Assembly: GCA_036346355.1 (NCBI GenBank)
Contig: CM070580.1
Location: 30,958,874-31,022,873, forward strand
Reading direction: 5' to 3'
Origin: Rhipidocladum racemiflorum
Lineage: Eukaryota; Streptophyta; Magnoliopsida; Poales; Poaceae
Length of the DNA stretch: 64,000 nucleotides
The translations under genes and the position numbers were made by a program. Every line of letters begins with the position of its first letter. The stretch's first letter is position 1. This document shows, in pieces, positions 24,101-31,654 of the stretch. The notes beneath the pieces are model-generated. The model saw only the letters and a list, made by a program, of their open reading frames with translations. It was not told the origin of the DNA and ran no database searches.

Positions 24101-27100
24101 GTTGAGGTTGATGGAAAAGGAAAAGAACAAAAGCCCTTCGTGTGCCATGAGAGTTTCTATGAGGATAAACAAGGTTGTCTGGAGCATGTTAGCGGATGGA
24201 AAATCCTTTGCTGAAGCTGAGATAAATGATATGGCAAGTTGATTTTTCTCCAGCCTAATAATCTTGATTTTATGACTTCTGATAGTTCATAGGAGTACTT
24301 TTTTCAAATTATGGTGGAGAAAAATAATTGCTAGTTTCTTCGTCAAATAGTAGGATGTGCATGCCAACTTAGATCTAGCACTGATTTTTTTTATCAATCT
24401 GTAGATTTATGATTTCGACCGGGACTACAAAGACATTGGCATTGCTCAGTTGACAACCAAGTTGTTTGTTCTAAAAAATGGACTTGCTAATGCAAAATCA
24501 GATACTGTTCTGTCACCCTGGAATCCACCTTCTGAATGGGGCAAGTAAGGATGCCATATTTTCCCCTTGAATTTTGTGTTTGGATGTTCAACATGTGATA
24601 CCTGTAGCTCTGTGCAATATTAATCATAATTAGCATAATATTATCTTTACAATGAAGTGCTGTGAGATTCCTTTTAGGCATGTGCGGGCTTTCAGCGTTT
24701 AATTTTGCCAGCTCAATACTCTAGATCCTTTCATTTCTTAAGATGCTAGAGTTACATTTACTCTTCAAGCAGACATGCAGGGATCTGCATTTTCTAATAG
24801 GAGTGGTGCCCAATATATGAAACCGTGTTGCACAAAATATATCTCAAAGCAACCTTAAAAAACTTGAGACAAAAGAAAAAAGGGTAATATAACAGGAAAT
24901 TGCTAGTGCATGACACGTGCTGGAGTTCATGGACTATAGGTTCCTATCCTTTTTTTTGGTAGATTAAGCTGACCAGAAGTACATTCAATGATTCAAGATC
25001 GAACTGCTGCTCCTTTAAGACGAAAGAGTGGGCTACTCCTGCACTCCTGCTTGAAAACTACAACTCCATTAAGAGGAAAGAGTGGGCCACTCCTGCACTC
25101 CTGCTTGAAAGGACATAATCACTAAGTTAGCTCAGCTAAAGGCATGGTGATGCCTAGTGTGATTTTTGAGTCTGAACTTTTGTCTTAAAGTTTTTCCTTC
25201 CATTTTTGTTTTATTTTCTCCTTCATATGTTTATTTGATCCATTTTGGTTTAGAATATCTAGTCTTCACTCTGATCAATCATGTTTCAACAATACCCATT
25301 TTAAACGCAGGAATGCAATGCTTCGTGTTAATGCTAGGCAAGGAGCTCCAAATGGTGGAAACTCAGTAATTGAGAGTTTCCTGGTAAGTTCAGTTGGATT
25401 TTTTTTCTGCTGAACCAATGTTTGCAAGTTCATCGTCAATTTTTTCCTCTGATTGCTAGCTGTACTTGCCTCTGTTGTTTACAAGGATAGACGAAAATTA
25501 TAGATCAGGATGCATGAATGAGCATTAGTCTGGTGTAACAGTCGACTGGTTGTTTTGGGCTTTGTATTGGCATGCATGGTGAATGACAGTGGCTCCTTTT
25601 TACCCTTGTTAATGTAGGTAGACATTTATCCGCTGAAAATTTATTTGACTGAAGCAATGTACAGAGTGATGTGGGGATATTTCTTCCCTGGTGATGAACA
25701 GCACCCGCAAAAGCGGCAGGTTAGATCATTTCATGTTCTTTGTGTTATAACGTTTTCAATCTTAATTATTCTTTCTTCCTTGTTGCTTATTTGTGGTTTG
25801 TCCTTTTTGTTATATAGGAACTTTTCAAAGTCTCCACTACCGCAGGGACACGACGTGTAAAGAAAAGCACTTCCGTTGCAGAAACGAACAGCCCCAGCAA
25901 CCAGTCATCGAAAGAATCCACAATCACACAAAAGCCTGAACTTCGAAGGACATCTTCATTTGACAGGACATGGGAGGAAACTGTTGCTGAATCTGTAGCT
26001 AATGAACTTGTCTCACAAATTCAGGGTCAGTCAAACAGCCAAATTGAATCTCAAGATGCTGCTAAGGATTCCAAGTTACTACGACCTGCTCGCTCTAATC
26101 GTGAAGAGAAGAAAACTGTAGAGCCTAATGAGGTGAAACAAACTAGACCTCAAAAAATGAGGGACTTCCACAACATAAAGATAACCCAGGTTGGCATATA
26201 CTTCATCTAATGCTGTTCTATTTCTGAAACCTACTATCTGTAGTACACAGCCTGATGAAACAATTGCCATTTTTCTTGAATGTTTCTGTTAATTGAATAT
26301 GCTCATTATTTCGTCCATATAACATGAATTTAGCTATTGATGTTATGCTAGGTTGAATTGCTCCTCACGTATGAGGGATTGCCGTTTGCTGTTAGTGATG
26401 TAAGGTTACTCATGGATACCTTTCACCGTGAAGATTTTACTGGAACATGGGCAAGACTATTTTCACGAGTAAAGAAACATATTATATGGGGAGTATTGAA
26501 GTCGGTAACCGGCATGCAGGCAAGTTATTGTCATTTTGCTTTGTATTGGCATTTCAATTTTCGAATGCTAAGCAGTTAAAATAGCACACATCATGCAAAG
26601 CCCCATATGAATTTCGAGGTAATACTGACTTAGACTTTACTTATTTATCTTTTACAGGGTAAAAAATTTAAAGCTAAATCCACTAGCCAAAAACAGCCAA
26701 CTGCAGGTATAATCGCTGCCAGGGATTTCAATTCAAGTGACAGTGATGATGATGAAAGTGGCAGTTCTGATCAACTTCCAGCATTCCTTAGAAAACCAAG
26801 TGATGGAGCTGGTGATGGATTTGCAACCTCTGTTAAGGGATTGTTCAGTTCACAACGAAAGAAAGCGATGGCATTTGTCCTGAAGACTATGAAAGGAGAG
26901 GCTGATCATGATTTCCACGGTGAACGGAGTGAGAATGAAATTGAGTTCTCTCCATTTGCTCGGCAGTTGACTATAACGAAAACAAAGAAGCTTATACGGC
27001 GCCACACAAAGAAGTTCAAGTCCAAAGTTCATAAAGATGCAGGTGAGATATATATATCACTGATTGGCCAATTCTACCTGTCAACTTTAAATGCATGGAA

Positions 27101-27693
27101 GTATAGATAGACAAAGTAATAGACTCCTTGTCGGGGTTTTCAATCGCTGAAAAGTTTTCCTTGTTCTCCACCCTTGTTTAAACAAAGAAGAGAAGATCTC
27201 ATTGGTCTGTCTATTACAGTACCTGCCTAACCATCCAGCCATCTGGCTTGCATAGTGAAAACATGATATTTCTTGCGTTGTTAATGTATGACGTTAAGGA
27301 AATTGCAATCTTTTGTGGTACAAGCAAGAAATTGGAAATTATGATTGGTTTGACATCCAATGGCTTTCATCATGCACCCTTTTGCATTGAAACAATCCTA
27401 AGACTGTTAACAATCTATGGGACATGACTGAACAAATTGGAGGTGCATCTGGTGCAATGCAGCCAAAATTCATCATAGACTGGTTTTGTGAGCTGGAACA
27501 AATCTCTTCTTGTTGGGATAGTTAAGAAGATTGTGATTATTTCTGTGCTCTGATTTGTGTGTTGTCTTCTTGTCCAGCTACTCAGCAAGAACACGGGTCA
27601 GAGCTGCCACCGCGTGGCCCTTCTGTGCACCATACGGACTCCTCGTCCTCCGACGATGACTCATCACCGGCGGAAATGAGCACAAAAGATTAG
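1007..27693 (+). CDS. SAB: SABRE/KIP/APT1-family giant lipid-transfer protein, C-terminal ~90%
   Basis: Eighteen exons: 1007-1217, 1830-2003, 2078-2155, 2949-3194, 4353-6455, 6725-8522, 8725-8828, 15505-15861, 15967-16085, 23580-23838, 24009-24233, 24405-24544, 25311-25383, 25618-25719, 25818-26189, 26352-26519, 26658-27042, 27578-27693. I checked the phase at each junction: they join into ~2,340 codons ending in TAG at 27691-27693. The protein matches plant SABRE, including a GYTPPMKTYADLP stretch, SLPWWDDMRNYIHG (Fmp27 GFWDK-type region) and PREKVLDPFRSTSLSL. Family members are about 2,600 residues, so roughly the first 250 lie before the window. Known biology: SABRE orients microtubules and diffuse growth, KINKY POLE and maize APT1 support tip growth, and animal homologues (Hobbit/BLTP2) are repeating-beta-groove lipid-transfer proteins at ER-plasma membrane contacts. 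I cannot tell SABRE from its paralogues here. Transposons fill two introns but leave the exons intact. Confidence 0.95.
2278..2330. repeat. 26-bp tandem duplication in intron
   Basis: The segment containing CCGATAAGAATTCCCATTC occurs twice in direct succession with no mismatch that I can see. It lies in the intron between the third and fourth visible exons and has no obvious role. Confidence 0.8.
3640..3935. repeat. unclassified intronic repeat insertion
   Basis: The phrase AATTGTAGTGTCCTG appears twice (~3,675 and ~3,733) and the stretch ends in purine-rich AAAAGTTGACAAGGGGGCT-like sequence. GC content rises sharply compared with the flanking intron, which suggests an inserted repeat. I found no terminal repeats or target duplication, so I cannot name the class. 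Confidence 0.35.
4353..8828 (+). CDS. SAB: SABRE-like exons, block 2 (core, ~1,330 codons)
   Basis: Exon 4353-6455 is 701 codons. It contains HANLGELKLLVAGKHQQS, DVESLKISGELADGVEAMV and a Ser-rich linker coded by an AGC run at 5764-5782. Its acceptor is ambiguous: GATGCAG|TTTTGC (4353) and TTGCAG|TCTACT (4365) differ by 12 nt in frame. I chose the first because it restores FCLQ, which aligns with the conserved xCSQ after the Tyr-His of the previous exon. Exon 6725-8522 carries the signature WWRVNLLRSATGYTPP, SLPWWDDMRNYIHG and FRSTSLSLKWSFSLKP; its end is acidic, Ser-rich and low-complexity. Exon 8725-8828 begins with CA, completing a codon left by the previous exon, and encodes EEEGTRHFMVNVVQPQFNLH, a very conserved SABRE motif. 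Confidence 0.93.
8829..9224. other. intron sequence with possible old LTR debris
   Basis: Start of the 6.7-kb intron between exons 8725-8828 and 15505-15861. The donor is GTGAGT. From ~9,020 the sequence becomes patchy (ACCAACCGGTTGGTT palindrome, GGTTTTCACCGGTTAATGG), which looks like worn retrotransposon sequence, but I could not place it in a family. Confidence 0.4.
9225..9379 (+). repeat. 5' LTR of small non-autonomous element
   Basis: Short AT-rich LTR with several TATATA stretches and repeated TATAGGTTTTTCTTATATAAG-like phrases. It ends one base before the tRNA-Met primer-binding site at 9380. It is shorter than the partner LTR (171 bp) by small indels. Confidence 0.7.
10280..10605. 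repeat. degenerate CTTCGTCGACTCGGCT repeat block
   Basis: Inside the small element, CTTCGTCGACTCGGCT-like words with TTCTTCGTCGAC cores recur roughly ten times with irregular spacing of about 25-40 bp. The repeats keep several frames open on both strands and explain the long but meaningless frames here. Confidence 0.75.
10700..10870 (+). repeat. 3' LTR of small non-autonomous element
   Basis: Starts after GGGGGGAGT with TGAGGATATAAATATT and ends at CATAACG. It is collinear with the left repeat, including the final AGTGCTATTCATAAC. Several substitutions and small indels separate the two, so this insertion is older than the copia insertion at 17.3 kb. Confidence 0.7.
10871..15199. mobile_element. 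old LTR-type repeat split by a solo LTR
   Basis: The two outer parts (10871-11231 and 13644-15199) share an unusual motif, GGTCTGACC and its complement, in clusters at ~11,035-11,120 and ~14,835-14,985. The solo LTR at 11232-13643 sits between them, so I read them as one element. The right part has LTR-like features: CTCCTTATATAGTGGAGCC near 14,030 resembles a core promoter. I found no termini or coding capacity, and outer boundaries are approximate. Confidence 0.45.
11232..13643 (-). mobile_element. solo LTR, Ty3-gypsy type (RIRE3-like)
   Basis: A 2.41-kb unit starting TGTCGGACCC and ending GGGCGTGACA. It is flanked by GGACC on the left (11227-11231) and GAACC on the right (13644-13648), a target duplication with one mismatch. 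Read on the - strand it starts TGTCACGCCC, and it has a TATA-like CACTATAAATAC at about 13,345 on that strand, so it points left. There is no second LTR or internal region, as expected after LTR-LTR recombination. It aligns along its length with the solo LTR at 50136-52320. The GC-rich 13,030-13,600 part gives long but non-protein-like frames. Confidence 0.85.
15200..15313. mobile_element. Tourist-like MITE, 114 bp
   Basis: Ends are GGCCCGTTTG and CAAATGGGCC, inverted copies of each other apart from one mismatch. Flanks are TGA and TAA, an imperfect 3-bp duplication of the TAA type used by PIF/Harbinger elements. It lies in the big intron about 190 bp before the next exon. Confidence 0.65.
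15505..16085 (+). CDS. SAB: SABRE-like exons, block 3 (two exons)
   Basis: Exon 15505-15861 (119 codons) follows TTTTATCAG| and encodes GRFLLAAGSGRVLVRSFHSI, continuing the SEEAN end of exon 8725-8828 as in the family. It goes on through EMNWSRFEVSVMLEHVQAHVAP to FMPCQMYFRYTRHKGGTPELK. Exon 15967-16085 encodes VKPLKELAFNSPDITAGMTS and FQVMMDVLTNLLFARAP, and ends with two bases of an Arg codon. Confidence 0.93.
16086..17330. other. intron, no recognised element
   Basis: First 1.2 kb of a 7.5-kb intron (donor GTACAT). AT-rich with scattered short frames that do not resemble proteins. The target site of the copia element lies at its end (17326-17330). Confidence 0.5.
17331..17711 (+). repeat. 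5' LTR of copia element
   Basis: Starts TGATGGAATAAG and ends GTGCTACTAACA. It contains a CTTGTGGTCTTTGTC microsatellite-like tandem near its start (one unit more than the 3' LTR), repeated TTTTAGACTAGCTTTAGGAC words, and a TATAAATA box at 17591-17598, a likely promoter. Confidence 0.93.
17893..19156 (+). pseudogene. copia gag remnant
   Basis: The gag core reads through NYVEWAAVMRVRLQVRHMW near 18,410, then shifts frame near 18,527 (after VPP), and continues as AFQKRIAKEAWDAIAAHRR to the zinc knuckle CRNCGKLGH. The knuckle is cut by TGA at 19154-19156 exactly where a Trp codon (TGG) is expected before AKECR. The region upstream of 18,300 is very GC-rich and its start codon is uncertain. Gag packages element RNA; this one cannot make an intact product. 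Confidence 0.85.
19157..20600 (+). pseudogene. copia protease and integrase remnant
   Basis: Protease-type sequence with WCLNTGATHHMTG (Asn replaces the catalytic Asp of the usual DSGA motif) near 19,360. The integrase follows, with the zinc-binding WHERFGH...CDVC and catalytic LVHGDLCGP and PTDNGGEF. At ~20,250, at the position of the third catalytic residue, GAG seems to have lost its A and the frame shifts. The remainder (MARALLKREG, then VYILNRSPTKALNGRTPYEAW) continues in another frame from ~20,270. Another shift follows ILDPG near 20,565. Confidence 0.85.
20601..22607 (+). pseudogene. copia reverse transcriptase and RNase H remnant
   Basis: Reverse transcriptase block from WELADLPCGHRAITLKWVFK (~21,150) through DVKSAFLNGDLKEEVYV and the catalytic YVDDLVITGT (~21,640). 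It is interrupted by a TAG after GFVQ at 21276-21278 and a frameshift near 22,035. RNase H follows (CEAEYIAAS, then HIRVRYHFIRD and DQLADLLTKPL) with at least one more shift around 22,340. It ends at TAG 22605-22607, close to the 3' LTR. Confidence 0.88.
22616..22982 (+). repeat. 3' LTR of copia element
   Basis: Nearly identical to 17331-17711: about three substitutions, one missing 15-bp repeat unit and one extra G. It ends ACTAACA and is followed by the target duplication GCGTG. Confidence 0.93.
22988..23579. other. remaining intron
   Basis: AT-rich intron sequence with a short duplication of TACTTTAATATAAAACT at ~23,286-23,320. It ends at the acceptor TATTTTTCAG|A used by exon 23580-23838. 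No element recognised. Confidence 0.5.
23580..27693 (+). CDS. SAB: SABRE-like exons, block 4 (last nine exons, C-terminus)
   Basis: The exons encode, in order: an acidic linker with GVEEVELAKIDVEVKERERK; the coiled, basic AAQLRLMEKEKNKSPS; KVVWSMLADGKSFAEAEIND; IYDFDRDYKDIGIAQLTTK; NAMLRVNARQGAPNGG; YPLKIYLTEAMYRVMWGYFF; a Ser/Lys-rich linker ending MRDFHNIKITQ; VELLLTYEGLPFAVSDVRLL; a basic tail KTKKLIRRHTKKFKSKVHKD; and an acidic Ser/Asp end closed by TAG at 27691-27693. This is the Apt1/Golgi-localisation part of the family. Introns after 24233 and 26519 begin with GCAAGT instead of GT. Confidence 0.94.
25002..25110. repeat. ~55-bp tandem duplication in intron
   Basis: Two adjacent units sharing GTGGGCYACTCCTGCACTCC and ending CTGCTTGAAA. 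They differ by several substitutions. Located in the intron after exon 24405-24544. Confidence 0.8.
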
Positions 27694-27950
27694 CCAGCGC
27701 CGGCAGGGAGGTTTCTTGCTCCATCAAAACCTGGTTCAGATTGGTGCTTCCAACTCGTGGGGTTAAAACGCCTGACCGATCTTGGCGACGCATGTGAAGA
27801 ATCTTTTTTTTTTTTGGAGAATACATATCTGTGAAGCATTTGAAAAGAAGACGTAGGAGTATTTCACCATTAATTTTCCCCCATTAGGATGGACGGCTGA
27901 AATAAATAGCGGTGTCCCGCCAAGATTCAATTTCCTGCGATGAGCAGAAG
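27694..27950 (+). other. 3' UTR of the SABRE-like gene
   Basis: Downstream of the stop. It contains an 11-nt T run near 27,806 and AATAAA at 27901-27906, a possible polyadenylation signal. The transcript end is not determinable from sequence. Confidence 0.5.
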
Positions 27951-27951
27951 T

Positions 27952-28258
27952 ATTCTCTCTCCAATCTCAGAGATAAATCCCTTCGAGGGGATGCTATTGG
28001 AGATAGTAGGAAATAAAGGGAATGGATATAAGAAAGGGAATAAGGTGCGGGAATTGGGGATGTTCGGTGACAGAGAGAGCTAGTGTGTGTGCGCGCGCGC
28101 TCGCCGTAGTGAAGCAGATTCACTTTGGATAAGACTATCTCCAGCAATTTCGCTTCATTCCCTTCCCTATTCCCTTTCTTATATCCATTCCCTTTATTTC
28201 CTACTATCTCCAATAGCATCCCCTCGAAGGGATTTATCTCTGAGATTGGAGAGAGAAT
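27952..28258. repeat. perfect 91-bp inverted repeat (hairpin element)
   Basis: 27952-28042 and 28168-28258 are exact reverse complements over 91 bp, separated by 125 bp. The outer end starts ATTCTCTCTCCAATCTCAG. The spacer holds a GTGTGTGCGCGCGCGC stretch. It could be a foldback MITE or a recent inverted duplication; if transcribed it would form a long hairpin. I see no target duplication. Confidence 0.9.
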
Positions 28259-28559
28259 CTGTTTCTAAAGGGATTCTCTCTCGAATCCTTACGAAGGAAA
28301 ATTTGAAGGGAATCATTTGGAAGACTTGGGATCTGTTCGCGAAGGGATTTGAAGCCTAAATAGTCCTAAGACAACCAGATGCGCGGATGGGAATGAGTTC
28401 GACTGGATGTTTTGGATTGAGAGTAAGGCGCCAGGAAGTGAGATTTGATTGCTATACCATCTTGCAAGTTTTACGTACCTACCTACACGTCTCTCTCTTG
28501 TGAATGTCGATCGACTAATAATTAAGTGGTTATTACCCGCATATATGTACTTGCTTGTA

Positions 28560-28705
28560 TCTTGGTGTTGGGCACCCCCGATAGTTTTGGTGTTGGGCTC
28601 CCCGGCACCCCCGTTAGTTTTGGTGTTGGGCGTTTGTTTGTATCTTGTTTCACTCTCCTTAAATGAATAGGCGGAGCTCGTACCACTTATTTTGAAGAAA
28701 AAAAC
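28560..28705 (+). mobile_element. possible LINE 3' end
   Basis: TCTCCTTAAATGAATAGGCG followed by GAGCTCGTACCAC and an A-rich end resembles the tail of plant L1-type LINEs. Before it, GTTTTGGTGTTGGGC is repeated. No reverse-transcriptase sequence remains, so this would be a 5'-truncated copy. Confidence 0.35.
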
Positions 28706-29039
28706 GGTCAATAAATCGATTTAATTCAAAAATAAAATCCGAAGCTGCCGCCGTCCTTTGCGAAACCCACCAAACTGCAACGTCATCTCCCTCCTCCTTC
28801 CATCCCTAATGGCCCCAATTCAATTAGTCCCCAAATCAATCTCGAGATCCCCTGTAGAGCTCTAGCGCCCACCACCCTCTTGTCCGCAGGATTTCATCTC
28901 AAGATCCACGACGATTTGATGAGCAAGAGATAGCAAAATAGGAAACAAAGACAGTGAGAGGGAAGACTTGCTGTGAGGATGGCCAGGGGGATTAGAAGGG
29001 GTGAGCAGAGGAGAGGAGCAGGGGTGGAGCCACCTATCT
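28706..29039. other. intergenic, nothing recognised
   Basis: Mixed-composition sequence including CCACCAAACTGCAACGTCAT and a purine-rich stretch at 28,920-29,020. No coding frame or terminal repeats seen. Confidence 0.4.
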
Positions 29040-29830
29040 CCCCCTAGTGTGGATGACTGTTTAGGCTCACTAACGATGAGTAATGGAATTTTATAGTAGT
29101 TCGGTTGTCGAAGGTTAGGAAATCGATAATAAACTTATATACTCGGGATCTTCGAATATGTAAAGTCAAACACAAGATCAATGGCACGCGATTTAGACAG
29201 GTTCGAGCCTCCGGGTAGAGTAATACACTACTCCTATGTGGATGTAATATGTAGTCGGCGAAATAGAGAACAGAACAAAATGCCTAGCTTTGATTACAAT
29301 GAAAGCTGCCTCTAGAATGTGGCTAAGATCTAACTTATGAACTGTGGAAGCGTAGTTCGTTGGTCCTTGAATCCTCTGTTTTTTCTTCCCCCCCCCCCCT
29401 GAAGCCTCCATACCTTTATTCTTACGTAGTAGAAGTAGCCTCTTCATGGGTTGTAATCGGTTTTGAGGTACCAGATCGTACGTGATGAGGAGTCCACCGT
29501 TTCGAGATCTTCGTAGTGTAACCATACTTCATTTAACGTCCGGCGTACTCGAGGTGGTTTCCTCGTAACGATAACATGACCGAGTCCTTTCCAAATGTGT
29601 AGATATCCGTCCCCGTGTATATCTTACCCCGCATAATCGGGCCTGAGATATCCGGATTTTCCAGATGCTTACGTGAGCATATATGGTATGATCTTTAAGT
29701 TTCCTGTGCACGCTTATATCCCATATTTAGATATTCGACACCGGTAGTTATCAGACATCATGGAAACCGTGACTTCTCGACAAGCTCTTGGTCATAGTTA
29801 GGTTTGTCTAAGCTCCTAATTTTTTTTTAA
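29040..29830. mobile_element. LTR retrotransposon fragment, unclassified
   Basis: Contains AGACAGGTTCGAGCCTCCGG followed by AGAGTAATACACTACTCCT, a phrase familiar from grass gypsy-type LTRs, plus a run of ten or more C at ~29,390. No LTR pair, primer-binding site or target duplication was found. The short frames here do not resemble proteins. Confidence 0.35.
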
Positions 29831-30480
29831 TTCCACCACTAAAGAGGAGGAAGAAGAAGGATGCGCTGCGTACCTTAGTGGGGTGGAGAAGGGGAACCAG
29901 ATCCTTTGGCTTGTAAGGTCTACAGTGCCGAACATCGACAGATAGTCGAGAAACTTCAAATCACTATAGTAGACATTGCAAATGAATATTGTTGCGACCA
30001 CTACATTGCGTGCATTGGTTGCACTGCAGCAGATGGTCTTAGCTAGTCTTTTTCGATCCAATGGCTAAGGGCCATCCAAATTCACATGCCCTATACACCT
30101 CTTGATCCAAATCATGGAGGAGGTAGGGGCTATGCTGACCAGAGTGGACTGGCCATCTGCAGCTCACACGATGGGCATAGTGTTAACAAAGAAGACATAT
30201 TAGGGGAAGGACTTGAACAGGATAGAGGAGAGGAAGATAGTGATATGGTAAAGATGGGGATTTTTGGAGTGGCTGTGGTTCGAGAACGTGATAGATGATA
30301 TGTATCGTTTATCACTGTTTTTGTGATCAGGGACGAAACTAGTTTTATAAATCCGTTGAAGGTGCTAGAAAATGGAAGGCTTGGACGTACAAAAGCAGAA
30401 CGTCATTCCACTCCGTGCCAATTTTTGCTAGTACGTCTTTTTTGCCTCTGCGTGCAACTTTATCAGTGCCCCGCTATGTA
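29831..30480. other. intergenic, nothing recognised
   Basis: No terminal repeats or protein-like frame. An open frame at 30086-30298 is Gly/Asp-rich without family resemblance, and I do not call it a gene. Confidence 0.35.
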
Positions 30481-30481
30481 A

Positions 30482-30720
30482 GGCCATGTACAATGTAGAA
30501 GTTTAGAGAGGTGCTTAGCAATAAAAAAAAAACGAATTTTTCTTGCCATATTAGATAGATAAAGGTGCTTATTTTGAAGCATTGATGTTTAATTAAGCAT
30601 CAATGCTTAGCATATACTTATGTATATAACTATATATTATTAATAGATAATATAGTATCTAATCATCCATAAAAAGAAATATTTGTACTGGAGAAAATAA
30701 TTTTTACATTGGTACTTGAT
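30482..30720. mobile_element. MITE-like element
   Basis: Begins GGCCATGTACAATGTAGAAG and ends TTTACATTGGTACTTGATCATATGGC, whose complement partly matches the start with a small insertion. Inside is an internal inverted pair around AAGCATTGATG and CATCAATGCTT. AT-rich, no coding capacity. Boundaries and target duplication are uncertain. Confidence 0.5.
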
Positions 30721-31162
30721 CATATGGCTATATTCTTTGGAATAATTGATGATTTGCTTTTATTTACTTATATTATTGATGATTTATCCTATGATAAAGA
30801 CCGACATATCAATAATACATATGAAACAAATGATAAATTGTATTCTCCCTTATTCCTTAAGCAATTTATATATAAGCATCGTCAATTGTACATGTTTCAT
30901 GCCATGTTTGGCAGAGCTCTAGAATTTGTAGGTCTATCTTAGATCTAAAATTTGTAGGTTAAAATAAAATGAATTAAATTCATATTTTTACTCTAGAATA
31001 TAAACAGAATGATTCACCTGAATACTCGTACAGCTTGAGCTGTACAGAATTGGTGGAGCCAATACCCAGCTCCAGCTCCGAGCTCTCCGGCCCCAAAAAG
31101 CCCCATCGTCCTCCCCTTCGCCCCTGCCTCCGCCGTCATCGCCGCGTCCGACCTCGAAACCT
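30721..31162. other. PRP4 upstream region
   Basis: AT-rich to about 31,020, then sharply GC/pyrimidine-rich toward the PRP4 start. A GAGCCAATACC (CCAAT-type) word lies near 31,056. I see no convincing TATA box in the last 150 bp, which is common for housekeeping plant promoters. Confidence 0.4.
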
Positions 31163-31174
31163 TAACCCTAAACC
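31163..31174 (+). promoter_or_regulatory. telo-box-like motif upstream of PRP4
   Basis: TAACCCTAAACC matches the plant interstitial telomere motif AAACCCTAA in its common promoter/5' UTR context. Telo-boxes are known from the leaders of translation and RNA-processing genes. It lies 13 bp before the ATG at 31188, so it would be in the 5' UTR. Confidence 0.55.
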
Positions 31175-31187
31175 ACGCCTCGCACCC

Positions 31188-31654
31188 ATGGAGAACCCCA
31201 GGCCCCCGCCACCACCCCTCCCATGGCTCCCCTCCCCGTCCACCCGTCCATTGCCCCCATTCCCACCCCTCCTCCCCGCGCCCCCGCGCCCGCCGCCTCC
31301 ACCTCCGCCGCCGGAGGAGGAGTAGGCGGCGGCGAGGCCGAGTACGAGGTCTCCGATGACCACCGCGCCGCGCGGGAGCGCCACGAGAGCGCGGTTCAGG
31401 AGCTCCTCCAGCGGCGGCGCGCCTACGCCATGGCCGTGCCCACCAACGACTGCAGCCGTGCGCGCAGCGCCTCGCGCCTCGGCGAGCAGTGACGCTCTTT
31501 GGCGAGCGCGAGATGGAGCGCCGCGACCGCCTCCGCGCCCTCATGGTCCGCCTCGAGGCCGAGGGCCAGTTCGAGCGCCTCTTCCGCGCGCAGGAGGACG
31601 AGCAGGGCGCCACGGGTGCCGAGGAGGAGTGGGAGCAGATCCAGTACCCATTCT
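31188..31654 (+). pseudogene. PRP4: PRP4 exon 1, 5' part
   Basis: The ATG at 31188 opens a Pro-rich frame (MENPRPPPPPLPWLP) that stops at TAG 31323-31325. The conserved EYEVSDDHRAARERHES lies in a different frame, which can start at ATG 31223. Adding one base before that Glu would join the Pro-rich frame to it. Conserved VPTND ends near 31,450; the next block, VTLFGEREMERRDRLR, is again in a different frame, so bases are missing around GAGC-AGTG at 31,487. It ends in EEEWEQIQYPF, cut by the LTR insertion at 31654/31655. Confidence 0.85.
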
